NCBI GenBank assembly: GCA_009731375.1
Contig: BJOX01000103.1
Location: 711,138-765,133, forward strand
Direction of reading: 5' to 3'
DNA length: 53,996 nucleotides
From: Paulinella micropora
Taxonomy: Eukaryota > Cercozoa > Imbricatea > Euglyphida
Numbering within the stretch: the first letter of the stretch is position 1; each line of letters opens with the position of its first letter. The notes under the pieces are model-generated. The model was not told where the DNA came from and ran no database searches. It was given only the letters and a program-made list of their open reading frames with translations. The position numbers and the translations under genes were made by a program. Shown piece by piece: positions 1 to 13,275 of this stretch.

Positions 1-48
1 CCTAGATTGCCTTTTTCTTCAACGTCCTTCCTCCTCTTCTTTTTCCAG

Positions 49-160
49 AACACAGTCTACCCGTGATTCCCATCCCGGACACATGCACAGTACACAAATT
101 ATTGTTTGATGTGAAACTGCGTTCCTTTGCAAGGACTACATTCCTTTGCGACATCTCATC
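49..160 (+). CDS. putative first visible exon of the host ARM/PH gene
   Basis: A strong pyrimidine tract ends in TTTTTCCAG at 48. The frame that opens after two bases stays open across the region and contains VIPIPDTCTVHKLLFDVKL followed by a segment ending in CDISS. I see no clear GT donor; the end at 160 is where unique sequence runs into the TATC microsatellite. Support for a real exon comes from an antisense echo of its 3' half at 2010-2046, the same kind of echo seen around the better-supported exons downstream. Phase to the next exon cannot be tested because the donor is unknown. No family is recognised from this piece alone. Confidence 0.4.
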
Positions 161-211
161 TATCTATCTATCTATCTATCTACTATATGTCTGTCTATCT
201 ACCTACCTATA

Positions 212-251
<40 letters not shown>

Positions 252-268
252 CATCCATCCATCCATCC

Positions 269-302
<34 letters not shown>

Positions 303-364
303 ATATCTTTCTGACTGTCTATCTCGGTCTTACTGAGCAAAGTCTATTCGAAGGATGATTTGGT

Positions 365-399
<35 letters not shown>

Positions 400-440
400 A
401 CTATCAACCTACCTACCTACCTACCTACCTACCTATCTAC

Positions 441-499
<59 letters not shown>

Positions 500-636
500 G
501 GTGTTACTGAGCAAAATCTATTCGAAGGATGATTTGTTGTATCTATCTATCTACCTATCTACCTACCTACCTACCTACCTACCTATCTATACCTACCTAC
601 CTACCTACCTATATATCTATCTATCGATCTATGTAG
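161..636 (+). repeat. TATC/TACC microsatellite intron with two 5' echoes of the next exon
   Basis: Tetranucleotide repeats (TATC, TACC, CATC) fill the interval. Two partial copies of the exon at 637 are embedded, at 327-366 and 501-540. Both keep the start of the exon (encoding VLLSK[VI]YSKDDL) and then dissolve into TATC. The second copy has an intact CTAG acceptor. Confidence 0.9.
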
Positions 637-705
637 GTGTTATTGAGCAAAGTCTATTCGAAGGATGATTTAGTGTTGACAGACATCTGCCACACACTCA
701 ACCAG
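637..705 (+). CDS. 23-codon internal exon of the host ARM/PH gene
   Basis: The exon lies between acceptor ATGTAG at 631-636 and donor CAG|GTCCT. It is 69 bases, in phase 0 at both ends, and encodes VLLSKVYSKDDLVLTDICHT plus LNQ. It is the only full-length copy among six related segments: two upstream copies hold the 5' half and three or more downstream hold the 3' half. The peptide is probably one helix pair of an alpha-helical repeat region. It joins in phase with the exon at 5555, but another exon could hide in the gap at 3154-4122. No coding signal competes on the other strand. Confidence 0.65.
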
Positions 706-776
706 GTCCTATCTATCTATCTATCTATCCATCTATCTATCTATCTATCTATCTATCTGTCTATCTGTCTGTCTGC

Positions 777-816
<40 letters not shown>

Positions 817-909
817 TATCCATTCGAAGAATGATTTGGTGCTTAAAGACATCTGCCACACACTAAACCAGGTTCGTCATTCTATCTAACTATCTACCTA
901 CTAATCTAC

Positions 910-940
<31 letters not shown>

Positions 941-1025
941 CCTACCTACCTACCTACCTACCTACCTACTTACCTACCTATCTATCTACCTATCTATGTA
1001 TCTATCTATCTATCTATCTATCTAT
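706..1025 (+). repeat. TATC/TACC microsatellite with a 3' echo of the preceding exon
   Basis: Tetranucleotide repeats surround a partial exon copy at 821-871 that keeps the 3' half of the 637-705 exon (KDICHTLNQ) and its CAG|GT donor. No independent gene is seen. Confidence 0.9.
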
Positions 1026-1267
1026 CTTCGAACAGTCTCGAAACTCCCTCTGCTTACTGGGTCCTCTGTAATGGAGGTGGGAGCTCGTTCTGCAAGGGGC
1101 GCTTATGGAACGAGCCCTGGCCCCGCCTGGTACTAGGGAGCTTTGGTATCGCCTGTATCAGTCCCTTCCGTGCAAACATCACGGCTTAGCTGGGCATCGG
1201 GTTAATACTTTACCCACAGACTTCCTTGGTTGACGAAATCAGAAGCTCCTTTTTTCTGACATTAGTC
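1026..1267 (-). repeat. SINE-like dispersed repeat, copy A (3'-truncated)
   Basis: The reverse complement matches copy B (2120-2457) closely from its first base, GACTAATGTCAG, to GAGACTGTTCGA, then stops. It lacks the last 90 or so bases of B. Copies A and B face each other in inverted orientation. No protein-coding frame is evident. I do not recognise the family; it has no tRNA-like A and B boxes that I can identify with confidence. Confidence 0.75.
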
Positions 1268-2119
<852 letters not shown>

Positions 2120-2457
2120 GACTAATGTCAGAAAAAAGGAGCTTCTGATTTCGTCAACCAAGGAAGTCTGTGGGTAAAGTATTAACCCGATGCCCAGCTA
2201 AGCCGTGATGTTTGCACGGAAGGGACTGCTACAGGCGATACCAAACCTCCCTAGTACAAGGCGGGGCCAGGGCTCGTTCCATAAGCGCCCCTTGCAGAAC
2301 GAGCTCCCACCTCCATTACAGAGGACCCCGTAAGCAGATGGAGTTTCGAGACTGTTCGACAGTCTAGTATAAACCGACAGAGCACTGTGGGTTTTATTCC
2401 GGGCTCAACAAGCGAGAAAGGGCACCCTGAGGGAACAGGATTGTGCTTCCCGTCGCT
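2120..2457 (+). repeat. SINE-like dispersed repeat, copy B (longest copy)
   Basis: This copy runs from GACTAATGTCAG to CCCGTCGCTA, about 338 bases. Copy A matches its first 245 bases in reverse orientation; copy C (48405-48579) matches its last 175 or so; a 22-base fragment lies at 20106-20127. The shared right end (GTCGCTA) in B and C, followed by different sequence, marks a true element end. The element is GC-richer than its surroundings. It may be a SINE or another short non-autonomous element. Confidence 0.75.
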
Positions 2458-3153
<696 letters not shown>

Positions 3154-4122
3154 NNNNNNNNNNNNNNNNNNNNNNNNNNNNNNNNNNNNNNNNNNNNNNN
3201 NNNNNNNNNNNNNNNNNNNNNNNNNNNNNNNNNNNNNNNNNNNNNNNNNNNNNNNNNNNNNNNNNNNNNNNNNNNNNNNNNNNNNNNNNNNNNNNNNNNN
3301 NNNNNNNNNNNNNNNNNNNNNNNNNNNNNNNNNNNNNNNNNNNNNNNNNNNNNNNNNNNNNNNNNNNNNNNNNNNNNNNNNNNNNNNNNNNNNNNNNNNN
3401 NNNNNNNNNNNNNNNNNNNNNNNNNNNNNNNNNNNNNNNNNNNNNNNNNNNNNNNNNNNNNNNNNNNNNNNNNNNNNNNNNNNNNNNNNNNNNNNNNNNN
3501 NNNNNNNNNNNNNNNNNNNNNNNNNNNNNNNNNNNNNNNNNNNNNNNNNNNNNNNNNNNNNNNNNNNNNNNNNNNNNNNNNNNNNNNNNNNNNNNNNNNN
3601 NNNNNNNNNNNNNNNNNNNNNNNNNNNNNNNNNNNNNNNNNNNNNNNNNNNNNNNNNNNNNNNNNNNNNNNNNNNNNNNNNNNNNNNNNNNNNNNNNNNN
3701 NNNNNNNNNNNNNNNNNNNNNNNNNNNNNNNNNNNNNNNNNNNNNNNNNNNNNNNNNNNNNNNNNNNNNNNNNNNNNNNNNNNNNNNNNNNNNNNNNNNN
3801 NNNNNNNNNNNNNNNNNNNNNNNNNNNNNNNNNNNNNNNNNNNNNNNNNNNNNNNNNNNNNNNNNNNNNNNNNNNNNNNNNNNNNNNNNNNNNNNNNNNN
3901 NNNNNNNNNNNNNNNNNNNNNNNNNNNNNNNNNNNNNNNNNNNNNNNNNNNNNNNNNNNNNNNNNNNNNNNNNNNNNNNNNNNNNNNNNNNNNNNNNNNN
4001 NNNNNNNNNNNNNNNNNNNNNNNNNNNNNNNNNNNNNNNNNNNNNNNNNNNNNNNNNNNNNNNNNNNNNNNNNNNNNNNNNNNNNNNNNNNNNNNNNNNN
4101 NNNNNNNNNNNNNNNNNNNNNN
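3154..4122. other. assembly gap (N)
   Basis: Run of about 969 N between a GA tract and a TACC tract. One or more exons of the host gene may be missing here. Confidence 0.99.
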
Positions 4123-5554
4123 TACCTACCTGCCTACCTACCTACCTACCTACCTATCAATCTATCTCATCTACCAGGTGATGCAAATCTACACACGCAA
4201 CCTCATCATGGCGCTGCTACCTCTTTTGACCAGCTTATCTTATCTGTCTATCTATCTATCTATCTACCTGCCTACCTACCCACCTACCCACCTTCCTACC
4301 TACCTACCTGCCTACCTACCTACCTACCTACCTACCTACATACATACCCACCTATCCACCTACCTACCTACCTATCTGCCTGCCTGCCTACCTACCTACC
4401 TACCTACCTATATATAGGGAATGCATAACTCGAAACGCAACCTCATCATGGCGCTGCTACCTCTACTGACCAGCTCATCTGTCTATCTATCTATCTATCT
4501 ACCTGCCTACCTACCTACCTACCTACCTACCTACCTACATACCCACCTACCCACCTACCTACCTACCTACCTACCTACCTACCTACCTACCTGTATACAT
4601 GTATAGGGAATGCATAACTCCAAACGCAACCTGGTGATGGCATTGTTATCTCTATTGATCAACCTATCTGTCTATCTATCTCTATCTACCTGCCTGCCTA
4701 CCTACCTACATACCTACCTACCTACCTACCTATCTACCTACCTACCTACCTGTATACATATATAGGGAATACATAACTCCAAACGCAACCTGGTGATGGC
4801 GTTGTTATCTCTATTGATCAACTTATCTTTCTATCTATCTATCTATCTACCTGCCTACCTGCCTGCCTGTCTACCTACCTACCTACCTACCTACACGCAA
4901 CCTGGTGATGGCGTTGTTATCTCTATTGATCAACCTATCTGTCTATCTATCTCTATCTATCTACCTGCCTACCTGCCTACCTACCTACCTACCTACCTAC
5001 CTGCCTGCCTGCCTACCTACCTACCTACCTGCCTACCTACCTACCTGTATACATATACAGGGATTACATAACTCCAAACGCAACCTGGTGATGGCGTTGT
5101 TATCTCTATTGATCAACCTATCTGTCTATCTATCTCTATCTATCTACCTACCTGCCTACCTACCTGCCTACCTACCTGCCTACCTACCTACCTACCTACC
5201 TACCTATCTTCCTACCTACCTACCTACCTACCTGTGTACATATATAGGGACTACATAACTTGAAGCTCAATTTGGTAATGGCGTTGTTATCTCTATTGAT
5301 CAACCTATCTGTCTATCTATCTATCTATCTACCTGCCTACCTGCCTGCCTGCCTGCCTACCTACCTACCTACCTACCTACCTACCTGCCTGTATACATAT
5401 ATAGGGATTACATAACTCCAAACGCAACCTGGTAATGGCGTTGTTATCTCTATTGATCAACCTATCTGTCTATCTATCTCTATCTATCTACCTGCCTACC
5501 TGCCTACCTACCTACCTACCTACCTACCTACCTACCTACCTGTAACATATCTAG
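4123..5554 (+). repeat. array of 5' exon echoes separated by TATC/TACC tracts
   Basis: Seven partial copies of the exon at 5555, each after a TATAG- or ACAG-type acceptor, begin near 4178, 4418, 4607, 4768, 5060, 5248 and 5403; an eighth lacks its 5' end (about 4894). Every copy keeps the first 50-60 bases, which encode variants of GIHNSKRNLVMALLSLL, then runs into TATC and TACC repeats. The unit is about 150-190 bases. The copies drift gradually (VMQIYTRN, GMHNSKRN, GIHNSKRN), which points to stepwise tandem duplication. Confidence 0.9.
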
Positions 5555-5662
5555 GGAATACATAACTCGAAGCGCAATCTGGTAATGGCGTTGTTATCTT
5601 TGTTGACTAACATCTACGCCCACGAACCATGCTACGCAAGCATACCCAACACACACACCACG
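5555..5662 (+). CDS. 36-codon exon of the host ARM/PH gene
   Basis: Acceptor ATCTAG ends at 5554 and the donor is ACCACG|GTAACA. The exon is 108 bases, phase 0 to phase 0, and encodes GIHNSKRNLVMALLSLLTN followed by IYAHEPCYASIPNTHTT. It is the last and only complete copy of an eight- to nine-fold array. Downstream, its 3' end with the GGTAAC donor recurs twice in the TACA repeat (about 5810-5842 and 5945-5987). The hydrophobic LVMALLSLL core fits a packed helix of an armadillo-like repeat, but this is inference. Confidence 0.7.
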
Positions 5663-6186
5663 GTAACAGGAAAAGACCATACATGCAGACAGACAGACAG
5701 ACAACAACAGACAGACAGACAAGCAGACAGACAGACAAACAGACAAACATACAAACATATATACATACATACATACATGCATACATACATACATACATAA
5801 ATCCTGCTACGAAATAACACCCAACACACACACCACGGTAACATACATAACATACATAACATACATACATACATACATACATACATACATACATACATAA
5901 ATGCGTAAATACATATATACATACATACATACATACATAAATCCTGCTACAAAATAATACCCACCACACACACCACGGTAGCATACATAACATACATAAC
6001 ATACATACATACATACATACATACATACATACATAAATACATACATACATACATACATACAGACAGACAGACAGACAGACAGACATACATACATACATGC
6101 ATACATGCATGCATGCATGTATGCATACATATATACATACATACATACATACATACATACATACATGCATGCATGCATACATGCAT

Positions 6187-6226
<40 letters not shown>

Positions 6227-6234
6227 ACATACAT

Positions 6235-6269
<35 letters not shown>

Positions 6270-6524
6270 TACATACATACATACATGCAGATATAGGTGC
6301 ACATGCATACATACACACATGCATACATACATACATACATACATACATACATAACATTAATCTACAGGATGACATCCTTGGTCTCATCACTTTGTGGAAA
6401 ACATACATACATACATACATACATACATACATGCATGCATGCATGCATACATACATACGATAGGCCTGATAAAGCAAATGCCATTTTGTCCCGTGTGTAC
6501 ATACATACATACATTCATCTACAG
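5663..6524 (+). repeat. TACA/CACA microsatellite intron with exon echoes
   Basis: CAGA then TACA and CACA repeats dominate. Embedded are two 3' echoes of the preceding exon with donors (about 5810-5842, 5945-5987) and a 5' echo of the next exon at 6368-6400 (CTACAG acceptor, encoding DDILGLITLWK). A unique 30-base piece after a TAG at 6463 resembles an exon fragment but fits no phase. Confidence 0.85.
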
Positions 6525-6574
6525 GATGACATCCTTGGTCTCATCACCTTGTGGAAAGACAAAAAAGATCATGC
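6525..6574 (+). CDS. 50-base exon of the host ARM/PH gene
   Basis: Acceptor CATCTACAG ends at 6524; the donor is CATGC|GTCTCT. It encodes DDILGLITLWKDKKDH and leaves two bases (GC). These join the first base (T) of the exon at 8869 to make Ala, so the frame continues exactly. A 33-base 5' echo sits 157 bases upstream. The peptide looks like the first helix of an armadillo repeat whose second part is on the next exon. Confidence 0.78.
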
Positions 6575-7028
<454 letters not shown>

Positions 7029-7031
<3 letters not shown>

Positions 7032-7719
7032 TGTTGCCCTTACTGCCCCATCCTATGCCTTTATTAACCCATCCGCTGCCTTTACTGCCTGTCTTCATTG
7101 CCCCGTCTACTGCCTGTATTGCCCCATTCGCTGCCTTTCTTGCCCCATCTGCTGCCTTTATAGCCCATCCGCTGCCTTTATTGCCCCATATGTTGCCTTA
7201 ATTACCCTCTTTGCTGCCTTCATTGACTGTATTGTCCCCTCGGCTGCCTTTATTGGCTCATCTGCTGCCTTTATTACCCCATATTTAGCCTTGATTCCCA
7301 TGTCTGCTGCCTTTGTTGCCCCATCTGCTGCCTTCATTACCCCCTCTGCTGCCTTTATTGTCCCATCTGCTGCCTTATTGTGCCATCTACTGCCTTTCTT
7401 TCCCTAGCTGCTGCCATATCTGCTGTTTGGACTGATTGACTGCGTGCTCAAAGAAGACATGCAACGCGCTTCTGAACATCTGTTGCCTTTTTTACCCCAG
7501 CTGCTGCCTTTACTGCCCCGTCTACTGCCTTTATTGCCACATGTGCTGCCTTTATTGCCCCATCCGCTGCCTTTGTTGCCCCATGTACTACCTTGATTAG
7601 CCCATCTACTGCCTTTATTGCCCTCTTGGTAGCGTGCTGAAGAAGGCATGCAAAGCGCTTTTGAACATCTGTTGCCTTTATTGCCCATCCATTGCCTTTA
7701 TTGCCCCATTTACTGCCTT
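7029..7719 (+). repeat. 21-base minisatellite block 1
   Basis: About 30 imperfect copies of a 21-base unit built on GCCCCATCTGCTGCC plus TTTATT. Two segments (7445-7480, 7630-7665) resemble the 5' part of the exon at 8869 (a GTGCTCAAAGAAGACATGCA-type sequence), so exon echoes are interleaved with the minisatellite. Confidence 0.9.
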
Positions 7720-7753
7720 TATGATGATGATGATGATGATTGATGATGATGAT

Positions 7754-7848
<95 letters not shown>

Positions 7849-8308
7849 TGATGATTGATGATGATTGATGATGATGATGATGATGATGATTGATGATGAT
7901 GGATGATGATGATGATGATGATGATTGATGATGATCATGATTGATGATGATCATGATTGATGATGATGATTGATGGTGATGATGATGGTGATGATGATGA
8001 TGATGATGATTGATGATGATGATTGATGATGATGATAATGATGATGATGATGATGATTGATGATGATGATGATGATGATGACGATGATGATGATGATGAT
8101 GATTGATGATGATGAATGATGATGATTGATGATGATGATGATGATGATAATGATGATAATGATGATTGATGATGATGATGATGATGATGATTGCCCCATG
8201 TGCTGCCATTATCGTCCCATCTGTTGCCTGTATTGCCCCAATCATTACCTTTATTGCCCTATCTTTTGAGAATCGTTGGTTTTGCTTGGGTTTTGCTGGC
8301 TGGTTGGT

Positions 8309-8340
<32 letters not shown>

Positions 8341-8400
8341 TATCATCAATCATCATCATCATCAATCATCATCATCATCACCACCATCATCATCACCATC

Positions 8401-8433
<33 letters not shown>

Positions 8434-8630
8434 TATCATTCATCATCATCGTCATCATCATCATCATCAATCATCATCATCAATCATCATCATCATCACC
8501 ACCATCATCATCACCATCAATCATCATCATCATCATCATCATCATCAGTCATCATCATCATCAATCATCATCATCATAATCATCATCATCAATCATCATC
8601 GTCATCACCACCACCGTCACCATCGCGTTC
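7720..8630 (+). repeat. GAT then ATC trinucleotide tracts flanking a short minisatellite
   Basis: GAT/TGA trinucleotides at about 7720-8190, a 75-base piece of the 21-base minisatellite with 40 unique bases, then ATC repeats from 8310. The two triplet tracts are reverse complements, so the segment can fold back. Poly-His, poly-Ser and poly-Ile frames here are artefacts of the triplet. Confidence 0.95.
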
Positions 8631-8868
8631 TCCTCCTTCCTTCTTCCTCCTTCCTCCTGCCCAATCTGCTGCTTGGATTGCTTGACAATGCTGAAGAAGG
8701 CATGCAACGCGCTTTTGAACATTTGTTGCCTTTATTACCCCATATGTTGCCTGTATTGCCCCGTCTACTGCCTTTATTCCCAACTGCTGCTTTATAGCCC
8801 ATCTGCTGCCTTTATTTCCCCACGCCTTGCCTCAATTACCCTCTCTGCTGTTTGATTGGATTCGATAG
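8631..8868 (+). repeat. minisatellite block and 5' exon echo before the 8869 exon
   Basis: A pyrimidine-rich start, then an echo of the next exon (8688-8725, encoding LKKACNALLNI-like residues), then more copies of the 21-base minisatellite ending near 8850. Confidence 0.85.
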
Positions 8869-8950
8869 TGTGATGAAAAAAGCATGCAATGCGCTATTGA
8901 ATATGGCGTACGGCCCCGGCCCAGTCAAAGAACACATGAAAATGCGTGGG
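8869..8950 (+). CDS. 82-base exon of the host gene, armadillo-like segment
   Basis: Acceptor TTCGATAG ends at 8868; the donor is CGTGGG|GTCATC. With the GC carried from the exon at 6525 it reads A-VMKKACNALLNMAYGPGP-VKEHMKMRG and ends in phase 0. The pattern V..AC.ALLN.A......K..M...G followed by VL..M..L.S.N on the next exon matches the armadillo (ARM) repeat signature (helix 2, loop, helix 3 of one repeat). Diverged 5' echoes lie upstream near 7445, 7630 and 8688. Confidence 0.8.
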
Positions 8951-9328
8951 GTCATCTCTCTATCTATCTATCTATCTATCTATCTCTATTCCCCCCNNNN
9001 NNNNNNNNNNNNNNNNNNNNNNNNNNNNNNNNNNNNNNNNNNNNNNNNNNNNNNNNNNNNNNNNNNNNNNNNNNNNNNNNNNNNNNNNNNNNNNNNNNNN
9101 NNNNNNNNNNNNNNNNNNNNNNNNNNNNNNNNNNNNNNNNNNNNNNNNNNNNNNNNNNNNNNNNNNNNNNNNNNNNNNNNNNNNNNNNNNNNNNNNNNNN
9201 NNNNNNNNNNNNNNNNNNNNNNNNNNNNNNNNNNNNNNNNNNNNNNNNNNNNNNNNNNNNNNNNNNNNNNNNNNNNNNNNNNNNNNNNNNNNNNNNNNNN
9301 NNNNNNNNNNNNNNNNNNNNNNNNNNNN
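8951..9328 (+). other. short TATC tract and assembly gap
   Basis: TATC repeat and C run at 8951-8996, then N at 8997-9328. Confidence 0.99.
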
Positions 9329-9471
9329 CCCCCCCCCCCCCCCTCTCTCTATATATATATATATATATAGAAATATATATATATATATAAATATATATAT
9401 CTTATAGTAATATATATATATATATCTTATTCATTTCTGTCTGGTGTAGGTGTTGCAATCAATGAAGATGC

Positions 9472-9516
<45 letters not shown>

Positions 9517-9596
9517 GTATATATATATAATATCTTATTCATTTCTGTCTGGTGTAGGTGTTGCAATCCATGCCCCCCCCCTCTCTCTCTCTCTCA

Positions 9597-9649
<53 letters not shown>

Positions 9650-9692
9650 ATTCATTTCTGTCTGGTGTAGGTGTTGCAATCAATGAAGATGC

Positions 9693-9728
<36 letters not shown>

Positions 9729-9777
9729 TCTTATTCATTTCTGTCTGGTGTAGGTGTTGCAATCAATGAAGATGCTC

Positions 9778-9808
<31 letters not shown>

Positions 9809-9852
9809 TATTCATTTCTGTCTGGTGTAGGTGTTGCAATCAATGAAGTTGC

Positions 9853-9906
<54 letters not shown>

Positions 9907-10013
9907 ATATCTGTCTGGTGTAGGTGTTGCAATCAATGAAGTTGCTATATATATATATATATATATACATTATTCATTTCTGTCTGGTGTAGGTGTTGCA
10001 ATCAATGAAGTTG

Positions 10014-10065
<52 letters not shown>

Positions 10066-10098
10066 CATTTCTGTCTGGTGTAGGTGTTGCAATCCATG

Positions 10099-10179
<81 letters not shown>

Positions 10180-10348
10180 ATATATCTTATTCATTTCTGT
10201 CTGGTGTAGGTGTTGCAATCAATGCCCCCCCCCCCCCTCTCTCTCTCTCTCACTCTATATAAATACATATATATATCTTATTCATTTCTGTATCTGGTGT
10301 AGGTGTTGCAATCAATGAAGTTGCTATATATATAAATATATATATATT

Positions 10349-10387
<39 letters not shown>

Positions 10388-10428
10388 CTTATTCATTTCT
10401 GTCTGTTGTAGGTGTTGCAATCAATGGC

Positions 10429-10490
<62 letters not shown>

Positions 10491-10548
10491 TGTTCATTTC
10501 TGTCTGGTGTAGGTGTTGCAATCAATGGCCCCTCTCTCTCTCTCTCGA

Positions 10549-10625
<77 letters not shown>

Positions 10626-10664
10626 CATTTCTGTCTGGTGTAGGTGTTGCAATCAATGAAGTTG

Positions 10665-10722
<58 letters not shown>

Positions 10723-10744
10723 TATTCATTTCTGTCGGTTGTAG
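9329..10744 (+). repeat. array of 13 decoy 3' splice sites in TA/CT repeats
   Basis: A module of TTCATTTCTGTCTGGTGTAG followed by GTGTTGCAATCAATG recurs 13 times between TA and CT dinucleotide tracts before the functional copy ending at 10744. The module is a polypyrimidine tract, an AG acceptor and the first 15-20 bases of the next exon. First decoy acceptors are near 9448, 9556, 9670 and 9752; the last is near 10642. The module sequence is nearly invariant while spacer length varies (about 70-130 bases). Confidence 0.92.
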
Positions 10745-10792
10745 GTGTTGCAATCCATGAAGTTGCTGCAGTCAGAAAACCAAGGGACAGAG
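10745..10792 (+). CDS. 16-codon exon of the host gene, armadillo-like segment
   Basis: Acceptor GTTGTAG ends at 10744 and the donor is ACAGAG|GTTTGT. It is 48 bases, phase 0 to 0, and encodes [16 protein letters not shown]. After the previous exon's ...MRG this gives the classic ARM transition G.L..L..LL.S.N. It is the only copy of the 14 that continues past GAAGTTGCT into unique sequence and reaches a donor. Confidence 0.8.
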
Positions 10793-10801
10793 GTTTGTCT
10801 A

Positions 10802-10851
<50 letters not shown>

Positions 10852-11059
10852 CCTATCTACCTATCTATCTATCTATCTACCTATCTATCTACCTACCTAT
10901 CTATCTATCTATATATCTATCTATCTATCTATCTACCTACCTACCTATCTATCTATCTACCTATCTATTTATCTATCTACCTACCTACCTATCTATCTAT
11001 CTATCTATCTATCTATCTGTCTATCTATTTATCTATCTATCTATCTATGTATCTATCTG

Positions 11060-11096
<37 letters not shown>

Positions 11097-11164
11097 GTAT
11101 CTATCTATCTATATCTATCTATCTATCCACCCATCCATCCATCCATCCATCTATCCATCTATCC

Positions 11165-11206
<42 letters not shown>

Positions 11207-11210
11207 TGAG
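10793..11210 (+). repeat. TATC/TACC microsatellite
   Basis: Tetranucleotide repeat with TACC and CATC patches. No gene. Confidence 0.97.
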
Positions 11211-11782
11211 CAACGCGGCTGAGGCTGTGGTCACATGCACTCAAGCCGATGGAGTTCGGTATCTTTATCGCCCCTATCTGCTGCCTTTTTTGCCCCATCT
11301 ACTGCCTTTATTGCCCATCTACTGCCTTATTGCCCATCTACTGCCTTTATTGCCCCATCTACTGCCTCTATTGCCCCATCTACTGCCCTTATCGCCCCCA
11401 TCTACTGCCTTTATTACCCCATCTACTGCCTTTATTACCCCATCTACTGCCTTTATTACCCCATCTACTGCCTTTATTACCCCATCTACTGCCTCTATGG
11501 CCCCATCTACTGCCCTTATCGCCCCATCTACTGCCCTTATTGCCCTCATCTACTGCCTCTATTGCCCCATCTACTGCCTCTATTACTGCCTTTTTCGCCT
11601 ATCGACTGTCTTGATTGCCCCATCTACTGCCTCTTAGCCCCATCTACTGCCTTTATTGCCCCATCTGCCCTTATCGCCCCCATCTACTGCCTTTATTGCC
11701 CATCTACTGCCTGTATTGCCCCATCTACTGCCTTTATTGCTCCATCTACTGCCTGTATTGCCCCTTTGTTGCCTGTTTCTAG
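11211..11782 (+). repeat. exon echo and 21-base minisatellite block 2
   Basis: An echo of the next exon at 11211-11258 (CAACGCGGCTGAGGCTGTGG...) keeps its 5' half and reaches a GT. About 25 copies of the 21-base minisatellite follow, here mostly with CTACTGCC instead of CTGCTGCC, up to the acceptor at 11782. Confidence 0.9.
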
Positions 11783-11864
11783 CTTATCGTCAACGCGGCT
11801 GAGGCTGTAGTTATGGCACTCAACCCCATGGAGTTCGACCCAAGCAAGTACAAGGACCTACGAG
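11783..11864 (+). CDS. 82-base exon of the host ARM/PH gene
   Basis: Acceptor GTTTCTAG ends at 11782; the donor is CTACGAG|GTGCTA. Phase 0 in, phase 1 out. It encodes LIVNAAEAVVMALNPM then EFDPSKYKDLR and one base of the next codon. NAAEAVVMAL completes an ARM-like helix. The overhanging G plus GC of the exon at 14128 makes Gly. A diverged 5' echo lies 570 bases upstream. Confidence 0.8.
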
Positions 11865-11867
11865 GTG

Positions 11868-11909
<42 letters not shown>

Positions 11910-12300
11910 ATCTATCTATCTATCTGTCTATCTATCCATCCATCTATCCATCTATCCATCTATCTTGCTCCTGACATGCTATACCATCGGTGTGTGTATG
12001 TTGTTTGTTGTTGTTTGTTGCTCTTGTTGCTTCCATCCGCTGCCTTTATTGCCCCATCTGCTGCCTTTATTACCCTCTCTGCTGCCTTTATCGACTGCCC
12101 TTTTTGTCCTCGGCTGCCTTTATAGCCCATCCGCTGCCTTTATTCCCATATGTTGCCTTAATTACCCTCTGCTGCCTTTATTGACTGCCTCTATTGTCCC
12201 CTCGGCTGCCTTTATTAGCTCATCTGCTGCCTTTATTGCCCATCTGCTGCCTTTATTACCCTCTCTGCTGCCTTGATTGACTGTCTCTATTGTTGTCTTG
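11865..12300 (+). repeat. TATC tract and 21-base minisatellite block 3
   Basis: TATC/CATC repeat to about 11965, 60 bases of unique or TTG-rich sequence, then about 12 copies of the 21-base minisatellite. Confidence 0.93.
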
Positions 12301-12670
12301 TACACGTACAAAAAACCTACGTTCTACGCGATATACGTACAGTCTGTATGTGTACGGGTGTTGCCTATTGTTCTTCTTGTGGGTGTTGCTTGTTGTTTGT
12401 CGTTTGTTGTTTGTTGTTGTTGTTGTTGTTGTTGTTGTGCTTCTTGTTGCTTTTCTTGTTGCTGCTGCTGCTGCTGCTGTTGTTGTTGTTGTTGTTGTTG
12501 CTTGTTGCTTGTTGTTGTTGTTAATGATGATGATGTTGTTGTTTTTGTTGTTGTTGTTGTCATTGTTGTTGCTCGTTGCTTGTTTCTGTTGTTGTTGATG
12601 ATGGTGATGATGACGATGATAATGATGATGATGATGATGATGTGTTGTTGTTATTGTTGTTGTTGTTGAT

Positions 12671-12729
<59 letters not shown>

Positions 12730-12830
12730 GGCGTCGTCGTCGTTTTTGCTGTTTATTGTCGTTGATATTGTCATTGGTAGTAGTACTAATACTAGTACTA
12801 ATACTAGTACTAGTACTAGTAGTGCAAGTA

Positions 12831-12877
<47 letters not shown>

Positions 12878-12878
12878 C

Positions 12879-12950
<72 letters not shown>

Positions 12951-12955
12951 TTTAT
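12301..12955 (+). repeat. TTG, GAT and TAG triplet tracts
   Basis: About 90 unique bases at 12301-12390, then TTG repeats with GCT and GAT patches to about 12735, a short unique junction with alternating ACTAGT units (about 12780-12820), then TAG repeats. Poly-Leu, poly-Gln and poly-Ser frames are triplet artefacts. Confidence 0.95.
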
Positions 12956-13046
12956 GCATGTATTTATTTATTTTATTTATTTATTTATTTATTTATTTTA
13001 TTTATTTTATTTATTTATTCATTTATTCATTTATTCATTTATTCAT

Positions 13047-13097
<51 letters not shown>

Positions 13098-13227
13098 CTT
13101 ATTTACTTATTTATTAATTTATTTATTTATTTATTTATTTAATTCACTTATTCACTTATTTATTTATTTATTTATTTGTTTATTTATTTCTTCATTTATT
13201 TATTTGTTTATTTGTTTATTTATCTAT

Positions 13228-13270
<43 letters not shown>

Positions 13271-13275
13271 TTATC
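12956..13275 (+). repeat. TTTA tetranucleotide tract
   Basis: Near-pure TTTA/TTCA repeat. No gene. Confidence 0.97.

Noticed and set aside
6464-6494. Exon-like fragment encoding PDKANAILSR between the two DDILGLITLWK copies
   Set aside because: It has an acceptor but its phase does not fit between the exons at 5555 and 6525, which already join in frame; probably another echo or chance.
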